Notes: generated from the sequence alone by a model not told the origin. Positions 26,288 through 35,672 are shown, counted from the first letter of the stretch. The stretch is 64,000 nucleotides of DNA from Pseudomonadota bacterium (GCA_023400405.1 JAEXFD010000013.1:1-64000); one strand, 5' to 3'. Program-made: numbers and translations.

Positions 26288-27406
26288 TCAGGCCGGCGTC
26301 AGCTCGGCGCGCTCCGTCTCGGCGATCCAGCCGCCGCCGAGCACGCGCTCGCCGGCATAGAGCACCGCGGCCTGGCCAGGGGCGACGCCATATTCGGGCG
26401 TCTCGAACACCACGCGGTCGCCCTCGCGCCGGGCGGGGACGGGCTTGGCGAGGCTGCGCACCTTGGCGGTCATCGCGCCGCGATAATCGCCGCCCAGCCA
26501 GTTGACGCCCTCGATCCGCGCCGCGCGCACCGCCAGCGCGCGCTTGGGGCCGACGATCACGCGCTGGCTCGCGGGATCGAGGCGCAGGACGTAATAAGGC
26601 TCGGCCGCGCCGCCGATCTCGAGGCCGCGGCGCTGGCCGACGGTATAATGGATCAGGCCCTTGTGCCGGCCGAGCACGCGACCTGCCTCGTCGACGATCT
26701 CGCCGTCGCTGCCCGCTTCGGGCCGCAGCTTCTTGACCAGCCGGGCATAGTCGCCGTCGGGGACGAAGCAGATGTCCTGGCTGTCGGGCTTGCCGGCGAC
26801 GCCGAGGCCGAGTTCGGCGGCGAGCTCGCGCACCTGCGGCTTGGGCAGGCCGCCGAGCGGGAAGCGCAGGAAATCGAGCTGGGCGGCGGTGGTGGCGAAC
26901 AGGAAATAGCTCTGGTCGCGCGCCGGATCGGCGGCGCGGTGGAGTTCGGCGCCCTCCGGGCCCGTCACGCGGCGGACATAATGGCCGGTGGCGAGGCAAT
27001 CCGCGCCCAGGTCGCGCGCGAGCTTGAACAGGTCGGTGAATTTGGGCCCCATATTGCACTTCACGCAGGGGATGGGGGTGCGCCCGGCAAGATATTCGTC
27101 GGCGAAATCGTCGATCACCGTCTCGCGGAAGGACGATTCGTGGTCGAAGACATAATGCGCGATACCCAGCCGGTCGCACACGGCGCGCGCGTCGCGGATG
27201 TCGCGGCCGGCGCAGCAGCTGCCGGCACGGCCCACCGCCTCGCCATGATCATAGAGCTGCAGGGTGATGCCGATCGTCTCGGCGCCCGAGCGCACGGCGA
27301 GCGCCGCGACCACCGACGAGTCGACGCCGCCGGACATGGCGACGACGATTCTTTTCGCCGCGATCGGCGGCTCGAGCTGAAAGTCTCCCGGAATCACACG
27401 CGCCAT
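26288..27406 (-). CDS. mnmA: tRNA-specific 2-thiouridylase MnmA
   Basis: Thiolates U34 of tRNA(Lys, Glu, Gln) using sulfur relayed to its cysteines. From the ATG at 27406 it is 372 aa. The PP-loop SGGVDSS is at residues 25-31. The catalytic CxxC region is CVKCNMGPKF, the persulfide cysteine is in DSQDICFVP, and ATGHYVRR and the HYTVGQRRGLEIG motif follow. A TTG 57 bases earlier would add 19 non-conserved residues and is less likely. It is followed by the gap above and is divergent from a small unassigned frame. Confidence 0.95.
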   Translation of the reverse strand: MARVIPGDFQLEPPIAAKRIVVAMSGGVDSSVVAALAVRSGAETIGITLQLYDHGEAVGRAGSCCAGRDIRDARAVCDRLGIAHYVFDHESSFRETVIDDFADEYLAGRTPIPCVKCNMGPKFTDLFKLARDLGADCLATGHYVRRVTGPEGAELHRAADPARDQSYFLFATTAAQLDFLRFPLGGLPKPQVRELAAELGLGVAGKPDSQDICFVPDGDYARLVKKLRPEAGSDGEIVDEAGRVLGRHKGLIHYTVGQRRGLEIGGAAEPYYVLRLDPASQRVIVGPKRALAVRAARIEGVNWLGGDYRGAMTAKVRSLAKPVPARREGDRVVFETPEYGVAPGQAAVLYAGERVLGGGWIAETERAELTPA

Positions 27407-27580
27407 GTAGTCCCGCCGGCCCAGGCGCGCCAGTCCGGCGGATTCTGTCCCGCAATGGCGCAAACCTCTAACCGCGCCGGTAACCCGGGTTAAGTGTGCC
27501 TTTCCGGCGCCTTTACGCGACCTTCAACACTCAAGCCTAGAAGGGGTCATCCGCAACGGTATTGGGTCGGATGGGTAAGC

Positions 27581-27808
27581 GTGGATTTGAGTTTCGCCAG
27601 ATTGGAACGCGACGTGGCGGTCACCGCCATGCCGACCGAGCTGGCCGTCCTTCTGGTCGGCGTCGCGGCGCGGCAGGCCGCCAGTCCCACGGCACGGGCG
27701 CAGGCCCGGCTGGCGTTCGTCGCGCCGGCCGAGCGGCTGCTTCACCCCGCGCATGGGGCGTTCCACCGCGCCGCGGCGCTCGCCCTGGCCCGATACCGGC
27801 ATGAATGA
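27581..27808 (+). CDS. Possible small protein (75 aa), unassigned
   Basis: From a GTG at 27581 this frame gives a helical, hydrophobic-patterned product (LSFARLERDVAVTAMPTELAVLL, then GVAARQAASPTARAQARLAF). It is more protein-like than the Arg-rich overlapping frames. No family is recognised and no strong ribosome site is visible, so the gene and its start are uncertain. It lies between divergent mnmA and sciP. Confidence 0.35.
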   Translation: MDLSFARLERDVAVTAMPTELAVLLVGVAARQAASPTARAQARLAFVAPAERLLHPAHGAFHRAAALALARYRHE

Positions 27809-27914
27809 AGGAAGCATTTACCTTGGCGTTTTAGCCGATGTTCAAGCGCCAGGAACTAGGATCGTTTCGCAATCGCGTAGAGTAACGGGGGCCCCCCGCC
27901 CCGATGAGGTGTAG

Positions 27915-28214
27915 ATGATTGAGAACCAGAAGATCCGCCCCGCCAAGGTGATCGGTCCGCTTGGGGAACCGCTCACGCTGGATACGCTGCCGCCCGCGGA
28001 CACCACCCGCTGGGTCGTGCGGCGCAAGGCGGAGGTGGTCGCGGCGGTCAATGGCGGGCTGCTCACCGTCGATGAGGTGTGCGAGCGCTACGGGCTGACC
28101 GTCGAGGAATTTGCCGGGTGGCAGCGCGCGATCGATCGCTCGGGCATGCCCGGGCTGCGGGTCACGCGCATCCAGCATTACCGCTCGCTCTACGAACGCC
28201 AGCAGAAGTTCTAA
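27915..28214 (+). CDS. sciP: CtrA inhibitor SciP (DUF1153)
   Basis: A 99-aa DUF1153 protein. In Caulobacter SciP binds the cell-cycle regulator CtrA (and DNA) and blocks CtrA-driven transcription in G1. Conserved features are VIGPLGEPLTLDTLPPADT, RWVVRRKAEVVAAVNGGLLT and the helix-turn-helix-like CERYGLTVEEFAGWQRAID, ending MPGLRVTRIQHYR. The family is restricted to alphaproteobacteria. It is a single gene with a hairpin terminator just downstream, and the window holds no ctrA. Confidence 0.93.
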   Translation: MIENQKIRPAKVIGPLGEPLTLDTLPPADTTRWVVRRKAEVVAAVNGGLLTVDEVCERYGLTVEEFAGWQRAIDRSGMPGLRVTRIQHYRSLYERQQKF

Positions 28215-28240
28215 CGCGCCCACTCCCTGGCGCCGATGCG

Positions 28241-28275
28241 GCCCGTCCCTTGATCGAGGGGCGGGTCGTTTTCGT
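28241..28275 (+). terminator. Rho-independent terminator after sciP
   Basis: GCCCGTCCCT (28241-28250) pairs with AGGGGCGGGT (28257-28266) across a six-base loop, with two G-U pairs, followed by CGTTTTCGTCTT. Good stem with a short U-rich tail. Confidence 0.7.
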
Positions 28276-28394
28276 CTTGGGGCTTCTTGCAAAAGTTCCC
28301 GAGCCGAGCCGAAAAATCGATACGGAACCAATATGAGTGCTTGCGTATTTTCTCCCCGTCGCCCGGCCCGTCGGGCTGAACAACGGAGGGACTT

Positions 28395-28652
28395 ATGGTG
28401 GGTCTTATCGTTTGGCTGGTCATCGGCGGTGTCGTCGGTTGGCTCGCCAGCCTTGTAATGCGTACCGATGCCCAGCAGGGCATCTTCCTGAACATCATCG
28501 TCGGCATCGTCGGCGCGTTCATCGGTGGACTGCTGTTCGGCGGTTCGATCAACAGCGGCGTGATCACGCCGATGACCTTCATCGTTTCGCTGGTGGGCGC
28601 GATCGTCCTGCTCGCGATCGTCAACCTCGTCCGCCGCGGCGCCGTCCGCTAA
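28395..28652 (+). CDS. GlsB/YeaQ/YmgE family stress-response membrane protein
   Basis: An 85-aa protein with three hydrophobic helices rich in glycine (IVWLVIGGVVGWLASLVM, then FLNIIVGIVGAFIGGLLFGG and a final segment ending VNLVRRGAVR). The GWLA/GxxGAxxGG pattern is typical of transglycosylase-associated GlsB proteins, which are induced by general stress in several bacteria; their function is not settled. The start ATG follows CGGAGGGACTT. A related gene lies at 29508-29768 on the other strand. Confidence 0.88.
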   Translation: MVGLIVWLVIGGVVGWLASLVMRTDAQQGIFLNIIVGIVGAFIGGLLFGGSINSGVITPMTFIVSLVGAIVLLAIVNLVRRGAVR

Positions 28653-28670
28653 GCGATCCAGACGAGAGAG

Positions 28671-28706
28671 AAAAAGGGCCGTCCCGGTTTTCGGGGCGGC
28701 CCTTTT
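28671..28706. terminator. Bidirectional rho-independent terminator
   Basis: AAAAGGGCCGTCCC (28672-28685) pairs imperfectly with GGGGCGGCCCTTTT (28693-28706) around a short loop. The run of As on the left and Ts on the right gives a U-tail in both directions, fitting the convergent GlsB and SIMPL genes. Confidence 0.85.
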
Positions 28707-28713
28707 GCTTGGC

Positions 28714-29433
28714 TTATTTGAGAAGGAAGCGGACCGAGACGTTGACCGTCAGCTCCCGCTCGCCCGCGGCGATCTGGGTATCCGCTGCCTCAGCTCGGCT
28801 GCGCGCGACCATCATCGGCATCGGCACCGGCGGCAGCGTGACGGCGCCGGCTTCCGAGATCGCCAGGATGCGGTTGACCGAAAGCCCCGCCGCCTTCGCA
28901 TAGAGCTCGGCCCGCGCCTTGGCCTTGGCGATCGCATCGGTCCGCGCTTCGTCGAGCGCCGCCTCGGGCTTGTCGACGGTGAGGTTCGGGCCGTTGATGT
29001 TGTTGGCCCCCTCGCCGACCAGCGTATCGAGGATCTTGCCGCTGCGGGCGATGTCCCGGAAGCGCACCGATACCTGGTTGGACGCCTGATAGCCGGTCAG
29101 CACCGGCGACTGGTTCTGCTCGTAGCGATATTGCGGCGCCAGCGAGATCGACGAGGTCTGGATATCCCGCTCGGCGATGCCCGCGCGGCGCAGCGCGGCG
29201 AGGACCCGCGCCATCTGCGCGCCGTTCTGCGTCATCGCCTCGGCCGCGGTCGCTGCCTGGGTGGTCACGCCAGCCTGGATCACCGCCAGGTCGGGAACCC
29301 GCGTGCTGGTCCCCTCGGCAACGATGTCGAGCACGGTGCCGTCAAGCGGCACCGCCGTCGGCATGGTCTGCGCCGCCGCCGCCATCGGCAGCACGGCAGC
29401 GGCGGCGAGGGCCGCGAAGCTCAGTCGGATCAT
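28714..29433 (-). CDS. SIMPL domain (DUF541) periplasmic protein
   Basis: A 239-aa protein with a signal peptide (MIRLSFAALAAAAVLPMAAA) and a SIMPL/DUF541 domain. Recognisable are VAEGTSTRVPDLAVIQAGV, ALRRAGIAERDIQTSSISL, YRYEQNQ, GYQASNQVSVRFRD and the DAIAKAKARAELYAKAAGL segment. The family includes mammalian SIMPL and bacterial BP26 antigens, which form ring-like assemblies in the envelope; function is unclear. The ATG at 29433 is chosen because the signal peptide starts there. A strong terminator follows. Confidence 0.9.
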   Translation of the reverse strand: MIRLSFAALAAAAVLPMAAAAQTMPTAVPLDGTVLDIVAEGTSTRVPDLAVIQAGVTTQAATAAEAMTQNGAQMARVLAALRRAGIAERDIQTSSISLAPQYRYEQNQSPVLTGYQASNQVSVRFRDIARSGKILDTLVGEGANNINGPNLTVDKPEAALDEARTDAIAKAKARAELYAKAAGLSVNRILAISEAGAVTLPPVPMPMMVARSRAEAADTQIAAGERELTVNVSVRFLLK

Positions 29434-29507
29434 GGCATTTCTCCCATAGGACAAGGTCCCGCCCTCTTTGGCGGAGCGGGTCCGAATCGAAGCTGAACGA
29501 AAATCGG

Positions 29508-29768
29508 CTAAACGCGCCGGACGATCACCAGGCGGTACACCGCGAGCAGCAGCACCGCGCCGGCAGTGGCCGCCGCATAGGCCCGCCAACCGCGTTCGTC
29601 GAAGTGGAGCCCGAGCAGGGGGGCTAGGTAGAAGGCGAGCAGCGCACCCGCGATTCCGATCAGGATCGTTACGGCGATCCCGCCGGGATCCTTGCCCGGC
29701 ATGATGAACTTGCCGAGCGCACCGGCCACGAGGCCGATCAGCAACCAGCCGAGTACTCCGTGCGGCAT
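29508..29768 (-). CDS. GlsB/YeaQ/YmgE family membrane protein, second copy
   Basis: An 86-aa protein: three hydrophobic helices (GVLGWLLIGLVAGALGKFIM, AVTILIGIAGALLAFYLAPLL, AATAGAVLLLAVYRLVIV) and the family PGKDPGG loop between the first two. The ATG at 29768 has AGGAGGG four bases upstream. It is a diverged relative of the gene at 28395, not an identical copy. It lies upstream of the SIMPL gene on the same strand. Confidence 0.85.
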   Translation of the reverse strand: MPHGVLGWLLIGLVAGALGKFIMPGKDPGGIAVTILIGIAGALLAFYLAPLLGLHFDERGWRAYAAATAGAVLLLAVYRLVIVRRV

Positions 29769-29926
29769 GCGTCCCTCCTGTCGCGCCCCGCCCCGGTAAC
29801 GCTGCCAGAGCCTTGTCCGGTCCTCTCGACATTGCAACCGTTTCTTGCGGGCAACGATCCGGAAACGGGCCGGACACTTGCGCAACGCCTTCAAAACAGG
29901 CATTTCCGCGCCGCCTGTGAAACGGC

Positions 29927-29953
29927 TTGAAGCCGGTGATCTATTCATATAAT
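29927..29953 (+). promoter_or_regulatory. Candidate sigma-70-type promoter for the RND operon
   Basis: TTGAAG (29927-29932) and a perfect TATAAT (29948-29953) lie about 70 bases before the adaptor start. The 15-base spacing is shorter than the optimum of 17, so the -35 assignment is weak while the -10 is good. It stands out as AT-rich in this genome. Confidence 0.45.
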
Positions 29954-30022
29954 ACAGTGCGACCAGAGGGGCATGGACGGTCCGGGGGCCGCCACGTGGC
30001 GCACGCGAACAAAGAGGCAGGG

Positions 30023-31207
30023 ATGTTCGGACGACAGGAGCGGCTTGAGTTTACGAGCGACGAAGCGCCGCGGCGGAGCCGGCGGTGGCTTTGGATCGCG
30101 ATCGCCGTGGTGGTGGTGCTGCTGCTTCTGGCCTTCTTCATGATGGGCAAGCGCGACGGCGCGGCCACCCAGGGTGCCGGCAAGGGCGCTGCCGCGATCG
30201 GCAAGGGCAATGATTCGCAGATCCCGACCGTCACGGTCGCGGTGCCCGGCAGCAAGGCCATCCAGACGGTGATCACCGGCACCGGCACGCTCGCCGCCAA
30301 GCGCGAGATGCCGGTCGGCGTCGCCGGCGAGGGCGGACTCGTCACCCGGGTCCTGGTCGAACCCGGCACCTGGGTCCGCAAGGGGCAGGTGCTCGCGACG
30401 GTCGATCGCTCCGTGCAGGTCCAGACCGCCGATTCACTCGCCGCGTCGGTGCGCGTTGCCGAGGCCGATGCCAAGCTCGCCCAGGCGAATCTCGAGCGGG
30501 CCGAGCGGCTCGTCTCGGGCGGTTTCATTTCCAAGGCCGATATCGACCAGAAGACCGCGACCCGCGATCAGGCGCTCGCCCGCGTCCGCGTCGCCCGCGC
30601 CCAGCTCGCCGAGACCCAGGCCCGCAACCATCGCCTCGATATCCGTGCACCCGAGGAAGGCCTTGTGCTCACTCGCCAGGTCGAGCCCGGCCAGATCGTC
30701 GGCGCCGGTTCGGGCGTGCTGTTCCGCATGGCGATGGGCGGGCAGATGGAGCTGCGCGCGCAGCTTTCCGAAAACGATCTCCAGCGCACGCGTGTCGGCT
30801 CGACCGCGCAGGTGACGCCGACGGGCAGCAGCCAGAGCTTCGCCGGCACGGTGTGGCAGGTCTCGCCGGTGATCGATCCGAACACGCGCCAAGGCATCGC
30901 CCGCGTCCAGCTGAGCTACAATCCGGCGCTCCGCCCGGGTGGCTTCGCCAGCGTCAAGATCATCACCGGCGCGGAAAGCGCCGTGATCCTGCCGCAGTCG
31001 GCGATCCAGAGCGACCCGCAGGGCAATTACGTCTATACGCTCGACGCCAAGAACCAGGCCGTGCGCACCCCCGTCGTCACCGGCGAAGTGACCGATGCCG
31101 GCGTGTCGATCGCCAAGGGCCTCACCGGCAGCGAGCGCGTCGTGCTCACCGCCGGCGCCTTCCTCAACCCGGGGCAGAAGGTCATCCCCCAGCTGCTCAA
31201 GCAATAG
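30023..31207 (+). CDS. RND efflux periplasmic adaptor subunit (membrane fusion protein)
   Basis: A 394-aa adaptor linking the inner-membrane RND pump to an outer-membrane channel. It has a short cytoplasmic start, one transmembrane helix (WLWIAIAVVVVLLLLAFFMM, about residues 30-50), then a lipoyl half (VTRVLVEPGTWVRKGQVLA), an alpha-hairpin (ADAKLAQANLERAERLVSGGFIS), a second lipoyl half and a beta-barrel domain. The ATG at 30023 has AGAGG upstream. The outer-membrane component is not in this window. It is followed nine bases later by the pump gene. Confidence 0.93.
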   Translation: MFGRQERLEFTSDEAPRRSRRWLWIAIAVVVVLLLLAFFMMGKRDGAATQGAGKGAAAIGKGNDSQIPTVTVAVPGSKAIQTVITGTGTLAAKREMPVGVAGEGGLVTRVLVEPGTWVRKGQVLATVDRSVQVQTADSLAASVRVAEADAKLAQANLERAERLVSGGFISKADIDQKTATRDQALARVRVARAQLAETQARNHRLDIRAPEEGLVLTRQVEPGQIVGAGSGVLFRMAMGGQMELRAQLSENDLQRTRVGSTAQVTPTGSSQSFAGTVWQVSPVIDPNTRQGIARVQLSYNPALRPGGFASVKIITGAESAVILPQSAIQSDPQGNYVYTLDAKNQAVRTPVVTGEVTDAGVSIAKGLTGSERVVLTAGAFLNPGQKVIPQLLKQ

Positions 31208-31216
31208 GATCGGACG

Positions 31217-34200
31217 ATGAGCTTCCGGAACATCTCGGCCTGGGCGATCCGGAACCCGGTTCCGCCGATCGTCCTGTTCCTGTTCCTCACGGTGGCGGGG
31301 CTGGTCAGCTTCAGCCGCATGGACGTGAACAACAATCCGGACATCGATTTCCCGATCGTCTGGATTTCGATCAGCCAGCCCGGCGCGGCGCCGAGCGAGC
31401 TCGAGACTCAGATCACCCAGCAGGTGGAAAGCGCCGTGCGCAGCCTGCAGGGCATCGACGAGATCAACTCGACGGTGACCGAAGGCAACAGCCAGACGGT
31501 CGTCCAGCTCGCCATCGGCACGCCGATCGACCGGGCGGTGGAAGACGTGCGCAGCGCGATCCAGCAGGTCCGGGGCAACTTGCCCGACGGCATCCTGGAA
31601 CCGCAGATCGGCCGCGTCGATTCGGCGAGCGACAACGATATCGCGAGCTTCACGGCGATCGCGCCCGACATGACCGTCGAGCAGCTGAGCTGGTATATCG
31701 ACAATACGGTGGCGAAGAGCCTGCTCTCGATCGAGGGCATGTCGGCGGTCAATCGCAACGGCGGCGTCAACCGCGAGATCCGCGTCCAGCTCGATCCCGC
31801 CAAGCTCCAGTCCTTCGGGCTGACCGCCAGCCAGGTAAATCAGCAGCTCCGCTCGGTCAACATGAACGCCGCGGGCGGCCGCGCCGAGATTTCGGGCTAT
31901 GAGCAATCGGTCCGCGTGCTCGGCAACGCCAAGGACGCCTATACGCTGGGCCAGACCCAGATCGCGCTGGGCGGCGGCCGCACGGTGCGGCTGGCCGATA
32001 TCGCCACGGTACAGGACAGCTATGCCGAACTGCGCAGCTCCGCGCGGTTCAACGGCCATTCGGTGATCTCGTTCGACATCCAGCGCGCCAAGGGCGCGTC
32101 GGACGTGGCGATCTATCACGACGCGCAGAAGAAGCTGCAGGAGCTCGAGAAGAACAATCCCAAGGTCCATTTCGAACTGCTCTCGAACTGGAGCAAATAT
32201 GCCGAGGAGCAATATCACTCGGCAATGGAAGCGATGATCGAGGGCGCGATCCTCGCCGTCATCGTGGTGTTCCTGTTCCTGCGCGATTGGCGGGCGACGA
32301 TCATCTCGGCGCTGGCCATCCCGCTGTCGTCGATCCCCGCCTTCTGGTTCATGGACCTGCTCGGCTTCACGCTGAACCAGATGACGCTGCTGGCGCTCAG
32401 CCTGGTGGCGGGCGTGCTGGTCGATGATGCGATCGTCGAGATCGAGAATATCGTGCGCCATATGCGGATGGGCAAATCGGCCTATCAGGCGGCGATCGAC
32501 GCGGCCGACGAGATCGGCGTCGCGGTGCTCGCCACCACCATGTCGATCGTCGCGGTGTTCTTGCCGGTCGGCCTGATGCCGGGCATTTCGGGCCAGTTCT
32601 TCAAGAATTTCGGCCTCACCGTCGTCGCCTCGGTGCTGATGAGCCTCGCCGTGGCCCGCCTCGTCACGCCGATGATCGCGGCCTATTTCCTCAAGGCGCA
32701 CGGCCATGCCTCGCATGGCGAGGGCTTTGTGATGAACGCCTATGTGAAGCTGCTGCGCTGGACGCTGCGGCATCGCTGGTCGGCGATCCTCGCCTTCTGC
32801 CTCTCGCTGGCGCTGACGGTGAGCTTCTTCTTCATCCTGCCGATGACCTTCCAGCCGACCCAGGACGAGGACCAGGTCACCGCCACGGTGGAGATGGTGC
32901 CGGGCACCACGCTCCAGCAGACCGATCATGTCGTCCATGTCGTCGCCGAGCGGCTGCGCACCGAACCCAATGTCGAGAGCGTCTATGAGCGCGCCGGCGT
33001 CGGCAACGGGCGCGTGCTCGTGAAGCTCAAGGACAAGCGGACCGAGACCAGCGACGAGTTCACGCGCCGGCTGGCGCCCGACCTCCTCAAGATCGCCGAT
33101 GCCCGGGTGGGCTTCCGCGCCCAGGGCGGCTGGGGATCGAGCGGCCGCGCGCTGACGATTACGCTGGGCGGCGAGGATCCCGAGCTGCTCAACAAGACCG
33201 CGCTGACGCTGGTCGAGCAGATGTCGAAGCTGCCCGAAGTCGTCGCGCCGCGCATCGCCGGCGACCTCAACCGGCCGGAGATCGTGATCAAGCCGCGGCT
33301 CGACCTGGCCGCGAATCTGGGCGTCACCACCGCGGCGCTGTCGAATGCGATCCGCATCGCGACGCTGGGCGACATCGACCAGAACAGCGCCAAATTCTCG
33401 CTGTCCGATCGCCAGATTCCGATCCGCGTGGCGCTGCAGGAAGACGCGCGGGCCAAGCTCGACACGATCAAGAACCTGCCGGTACAGACGCAGAGCGGTG
33501 GATCGGTGCAGCTCGGCACCGTCGCCGACATCGCCTTCGGCACCGGGCCGACCAAGATCGAGCGGCTCAACCTTCAGCGCCGCGTCGTGGTCGGCGCCGA
33601 TCTCGCCACCGACCCCAAGACCGGCAAGGCGGTCGTATCGGGCGTGGCGCTCCAGAAGATCCACCAGCTGCCGATCATGAAGAACCTGCCGATGGGCGTG
33701 GCCGAAATGACCGTGGGCCAGGCCAAGTGGCAGGGCGAGATGGTCAAGAACTTCGTCGTCGCGCTGATGTCGGGCGTGTTCCTGGTCTTCGCGGTGCTGG
33801 TGCTGCTCTATCGCCGCTTCATGTCGCCGCTGGTCAATATGGGCTCGCTGCTCAACGCCCCGCTCGGCGGGTTGATCGCGCTTTGGATCGCGGGCCAGCC
33901 GATCTCGATGCCGGTGCTGATCGGCGCGCTGATGCTGTTCGGCATCGTCGCCAAGAACTCGATCCTGCTCGTCGACTTCGCGCTGGAGGAGATGAGCAAG
34001 GGCGTCGACAAGTTCACGGCGATCGTCGATGCCGGGCACAAGCGCGCCCAGCCGATCGTGATGACCACCGTGGCGATGGTCGCGGGCATGATCCCCACCG
34101 CCTTGTCGCTCAACGGCGACAGCTCGTGGCGCGCGCCGATGGGCATCACCGTGATCGGCGGCCTGATCCTCTCGACGCTGCTGACGCTGGTGATCGTGCC

Positions 34201-34372
34201 CGCGCTGTTCAGCCTGGCGGTCGGGCTGGAGCAATGGCTCGGGCCGAAGCTCTCGCGCCGGCTGCTCACTTATCGCCCGGGCGACGATGGCAGCCGCGTG
34301 ATCGGCCCGGCGCAGGGCGGCGGCGCGATCGAGCACAAGCCTGGGGACGACGCGCCGCAACCCGCAGAGTGA
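31217..34372 (+). CDS. RND efflux pump, inner-membrane permease subunit
   Basis: A 1051-aa AcrB/MdtC-like pump driven by the proton gradient. N-terminal AIRNPVPPIVLFLFLTVAG is the first helix. Two large periplasmic loops separate the repeats. Helix 4 carries the paired aspartates of the proton relay in GVLVDDAIVEIENI, and the second repeat has GIVAKNSILLVDFALE. Two GxxP-type gate regions are present. The substrate cannot be named from sequence; the closest general resemblance is to multidrug pumps. The gene follows its adaptor closely and is probably co-transcribed. Confidence 0.95.
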   Translation: MSFRNISAWAIRNPVPPIVLFLFLTVAGLVSFSRMDVNNNPDIDFPIVWISISQPGAAPSELETQITQQVESAVRSLQGIDEINSTVTEGNSQTVVQLAIGTPIDRAVEDVRSAIQQVRGNLPDGILEPQIGRVDSASDNDIASFTAIAPDMTVEQLSWYIDNTVAKSLLSIEGMSAVNRNGGVNREIRVQLDPAKLQSFGLTASQVNQQLRSVNMNAAGGRAEISGYEQSVRVLGNAKDAYTLGQTQIALGGGRTVRLADIATVQDSYAELRSSARFNGHSVISFDIQRAKGASDVAIYHDAQKKLQELEKNNPKVHFELLSNWSKYAEEQYHSAMEAMIEGAILAVIVVFLFLRDWRATIISALAIPLSSIPAFWFMDLLGFTLNQMTLLALSLVAGVLVDDAIVEIENIVRHMRMGKSAYQAAIDAADEIGVAVLATTMSIVAVFLPVGLMPGISGQFFKNFGLTVVASVLMSLAVARLVTPMIAAYFLKAHGHASHGEGFVMNAYVKLLRWTLRHRWSAILAFCLSLALTVSFFFILPMTFQPTQDEDQVTATVEMVPGTTLQQTDHVVHVVAERLRTEPNVESVYERAGVGNGRVLVKLKDKRTETSDEFTRRLAPDLLKIADARVGFRAQGGWGSSGRALTITLGGEDPELLNKTALTLVEQMSKLPEVVAPRIAGDLNRPEIVIKPRLDLAANLGVTTAALSNAIRIATLGDIDQNSAKFSLSDRQIPIRVALQEDARAKLDTIKNLPVQTQSGGSVQLGTVADIAFGTGPTKIERLNLQRRVVVGADLATDPKTGKAVVSGVALQKIHQLPIMKNLPMGVAEMTVGQAKWQGEMVKNFVVALMSGVFLVFAVLVLLYRRFMSPLVNMGSLLNAPLGGLIALWIAGQPISMPVLIGALMLFGIVAKNSILLVDFALEEMSKGVDKFTAIVDAGHKRAQPIVMTTVAMVAGMIPTALSLNGDSSWRAPMGITVIGGLILSTLLTLVIVPALFSLAVGLEQWLGPKLSRRLLTYRPGDDGSRVIGPAQGGGAIEHKPGDDAPQPAE

Positions 34373-34403
34373 ACTTGATCGGCTTTCGAGGATTGGGGAG
34401 CGT

Positions 34404-35666
34404 GTGACCTTGTTGCGCGCTCCCCGTTCGTTAGAGGCGGTACCGCCCGGCCTTCGCCGGATGCGGCTGGTCGCGACCGGCCTGCTGGTGCTGATGGCCG
34501 CGATCTTCCTCGCCGCCCGCGCACTCGACGGCGTGCATCCGGCGATCGGCTCTGTCCGTGCCTTTGCCGAGGCGGCGATGGTCGGCGGCCTGGCGGACTG
34601 GTTCGCCGTCACGGCGCTGTTTCGTCACCCGCTGCACCTGCCGATCCCGCACACCGCGATCATCCCGCGCAACAAGGATCGCATCGCCGACACGCTCGCC
34701 CAGTTCCTGCGCGATAATTTCCTGATCCCGAAGGTCGTCGCGCGGCGGATGCAGCGTCTCGATCTCGCCGGTGCCGCGGGGCGCTGGCTCGCCAACCCGA
34801 CGCATGCCGATGGCCGGATCGGGCGCAGCGCCGCGCGGCTGGCCGCCGATTTCCTCGAATCGCTCGATCAGGAGCGGCTCGGCGGCATGGCCAAGGGCGC
34901 GATCGCGTCGCGGCTGCGCGCGATCGATATGGCGCCGCTGCTCGGCCAGGCACTGGGCGCGGCGATCGCCAAGGATCGGCACTTGCCGTTGCTCGACGGC
35001 ATGGCGCGCTGGGCCGCCCGCGCGCTCGCCGCGAACGAGCATCTGATCCGCGAGATGATCCACAATCGCTCGGGCTCGCTGATGCGCTGGACCGGGCTCG
35101 ACGAAACCCTCGCCAACAAGATCATCGAGGGGCTCGACAAGTTGCTTGCCGAAATGGCGGCCGATCCCGCGCACCCGCTTCGCATCAAGGCCGAGGAGGG
35201 TCTCGAACGCCTCGCGCACGACCTCCAGCACAAGCCCGAATTGCGCGACAGGGTCGAGGCGTTCAAGCTCGAGATGCTGGAGAACCAGGCCTTCCAGCAC
35301 TGGATCGACGGGCTGTGGGAAACCAGCCGTGCTGCATTGCTGCGGCTGGCCCGCGATCCGGGCCGGGCGCTGGGCGGGCGGATGGGCGAGACGCTGCGCC
35401 AGTTCGGCGAGACGCTCCAGCGCGACCGGCGGCTCGCCGAGACGATCAATCGCTTCGCCCGGCGCAGCGCCGTGGGTGCGGCAAGCGACTATGGCGACGG
35501 CATCGTCCGCCTAGTCTCGGATACGATCCGCGGCTGGGATGCCAATACCGTCACCGGCCGGCTGGAGAACGCCGTCGGGCGCGACCTCCAATATATCCGG
35601 ATCAACGGCACGCTGGTCGGCGGGCTGGTCGGCGTGGCGATCCACGCGATCGACACGCTGCTCTAA
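34404..35666 (+). CDS. DUF445 family membrane-anchored protein
   Basis: A 420-aa protein of the DUF445 family. One N-terminal transmembrane helix (LVATGLLVLMAAIFLAARAL) is followed by the conserved GGLADWFAVTALFRHPL and IPRNKDRIADTLAQFLRDNF. A long, mostly helical cytoplasmic or periplasmic part follows and a hydrophobic C-terminus (GGLVGVAIHAIDTLL) closes it. The function of the family is unknown. The GTG start has GGGGAG only three bases away; an in-frame ATG at 34461 is possible but would cut into the membrane helix. Confidence 0.85.
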   Translation: MTLLRAPRSLEAVPPGLRRMRLVATGLLVLMAAIFLAARALDGVHPAIGSVRAFAEAAMVGGLADWFAVTALFRHPLHLPIPHTAIIPRNKDRIADTLAQFLRDNFLIPKVVARRMQRLDLAGAAGRWLANPTHADGRIGRSAARLAADFLESLDQERLGGMAKGAIASRLRAIDMAPLLGQALGAAIAKDRHLPLLDGMARWAARALAANEHLIREMIHNRSGSLMRWTGLDETLANKIIEGLDKLLAEMAADPAHPLRIKAEEGLERLAHDLQHKPELRDRVEAFKLEMLENQAFQHWIDGLWETSRAALLRLARDPGRALGGRMGETLRQFGETLQRDRRLAETINRFARRSAVGAASDYGDGIVRLVSDTIRGWDANTVTGRLENAVGRDLQYIRINGTLVGGLVGVAIHAIDTLL

Positions 35667-35672
35667 GCCGCG

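Noticed and set aside
26072..27493. Plus-strand frame over mnmA
   Set aside because: Shadow of mnmA with Arg/Ala/Gly-rich composition; its first 70 codons also lack a known motif.
30434..34612. Antisense open frame of 1392 codons opposite the RND pump genes
   Set aside because: Highly repetitive His/Arg/Asp/Gln composition mirrors codon bias of the pump genes; no recognisable domain.
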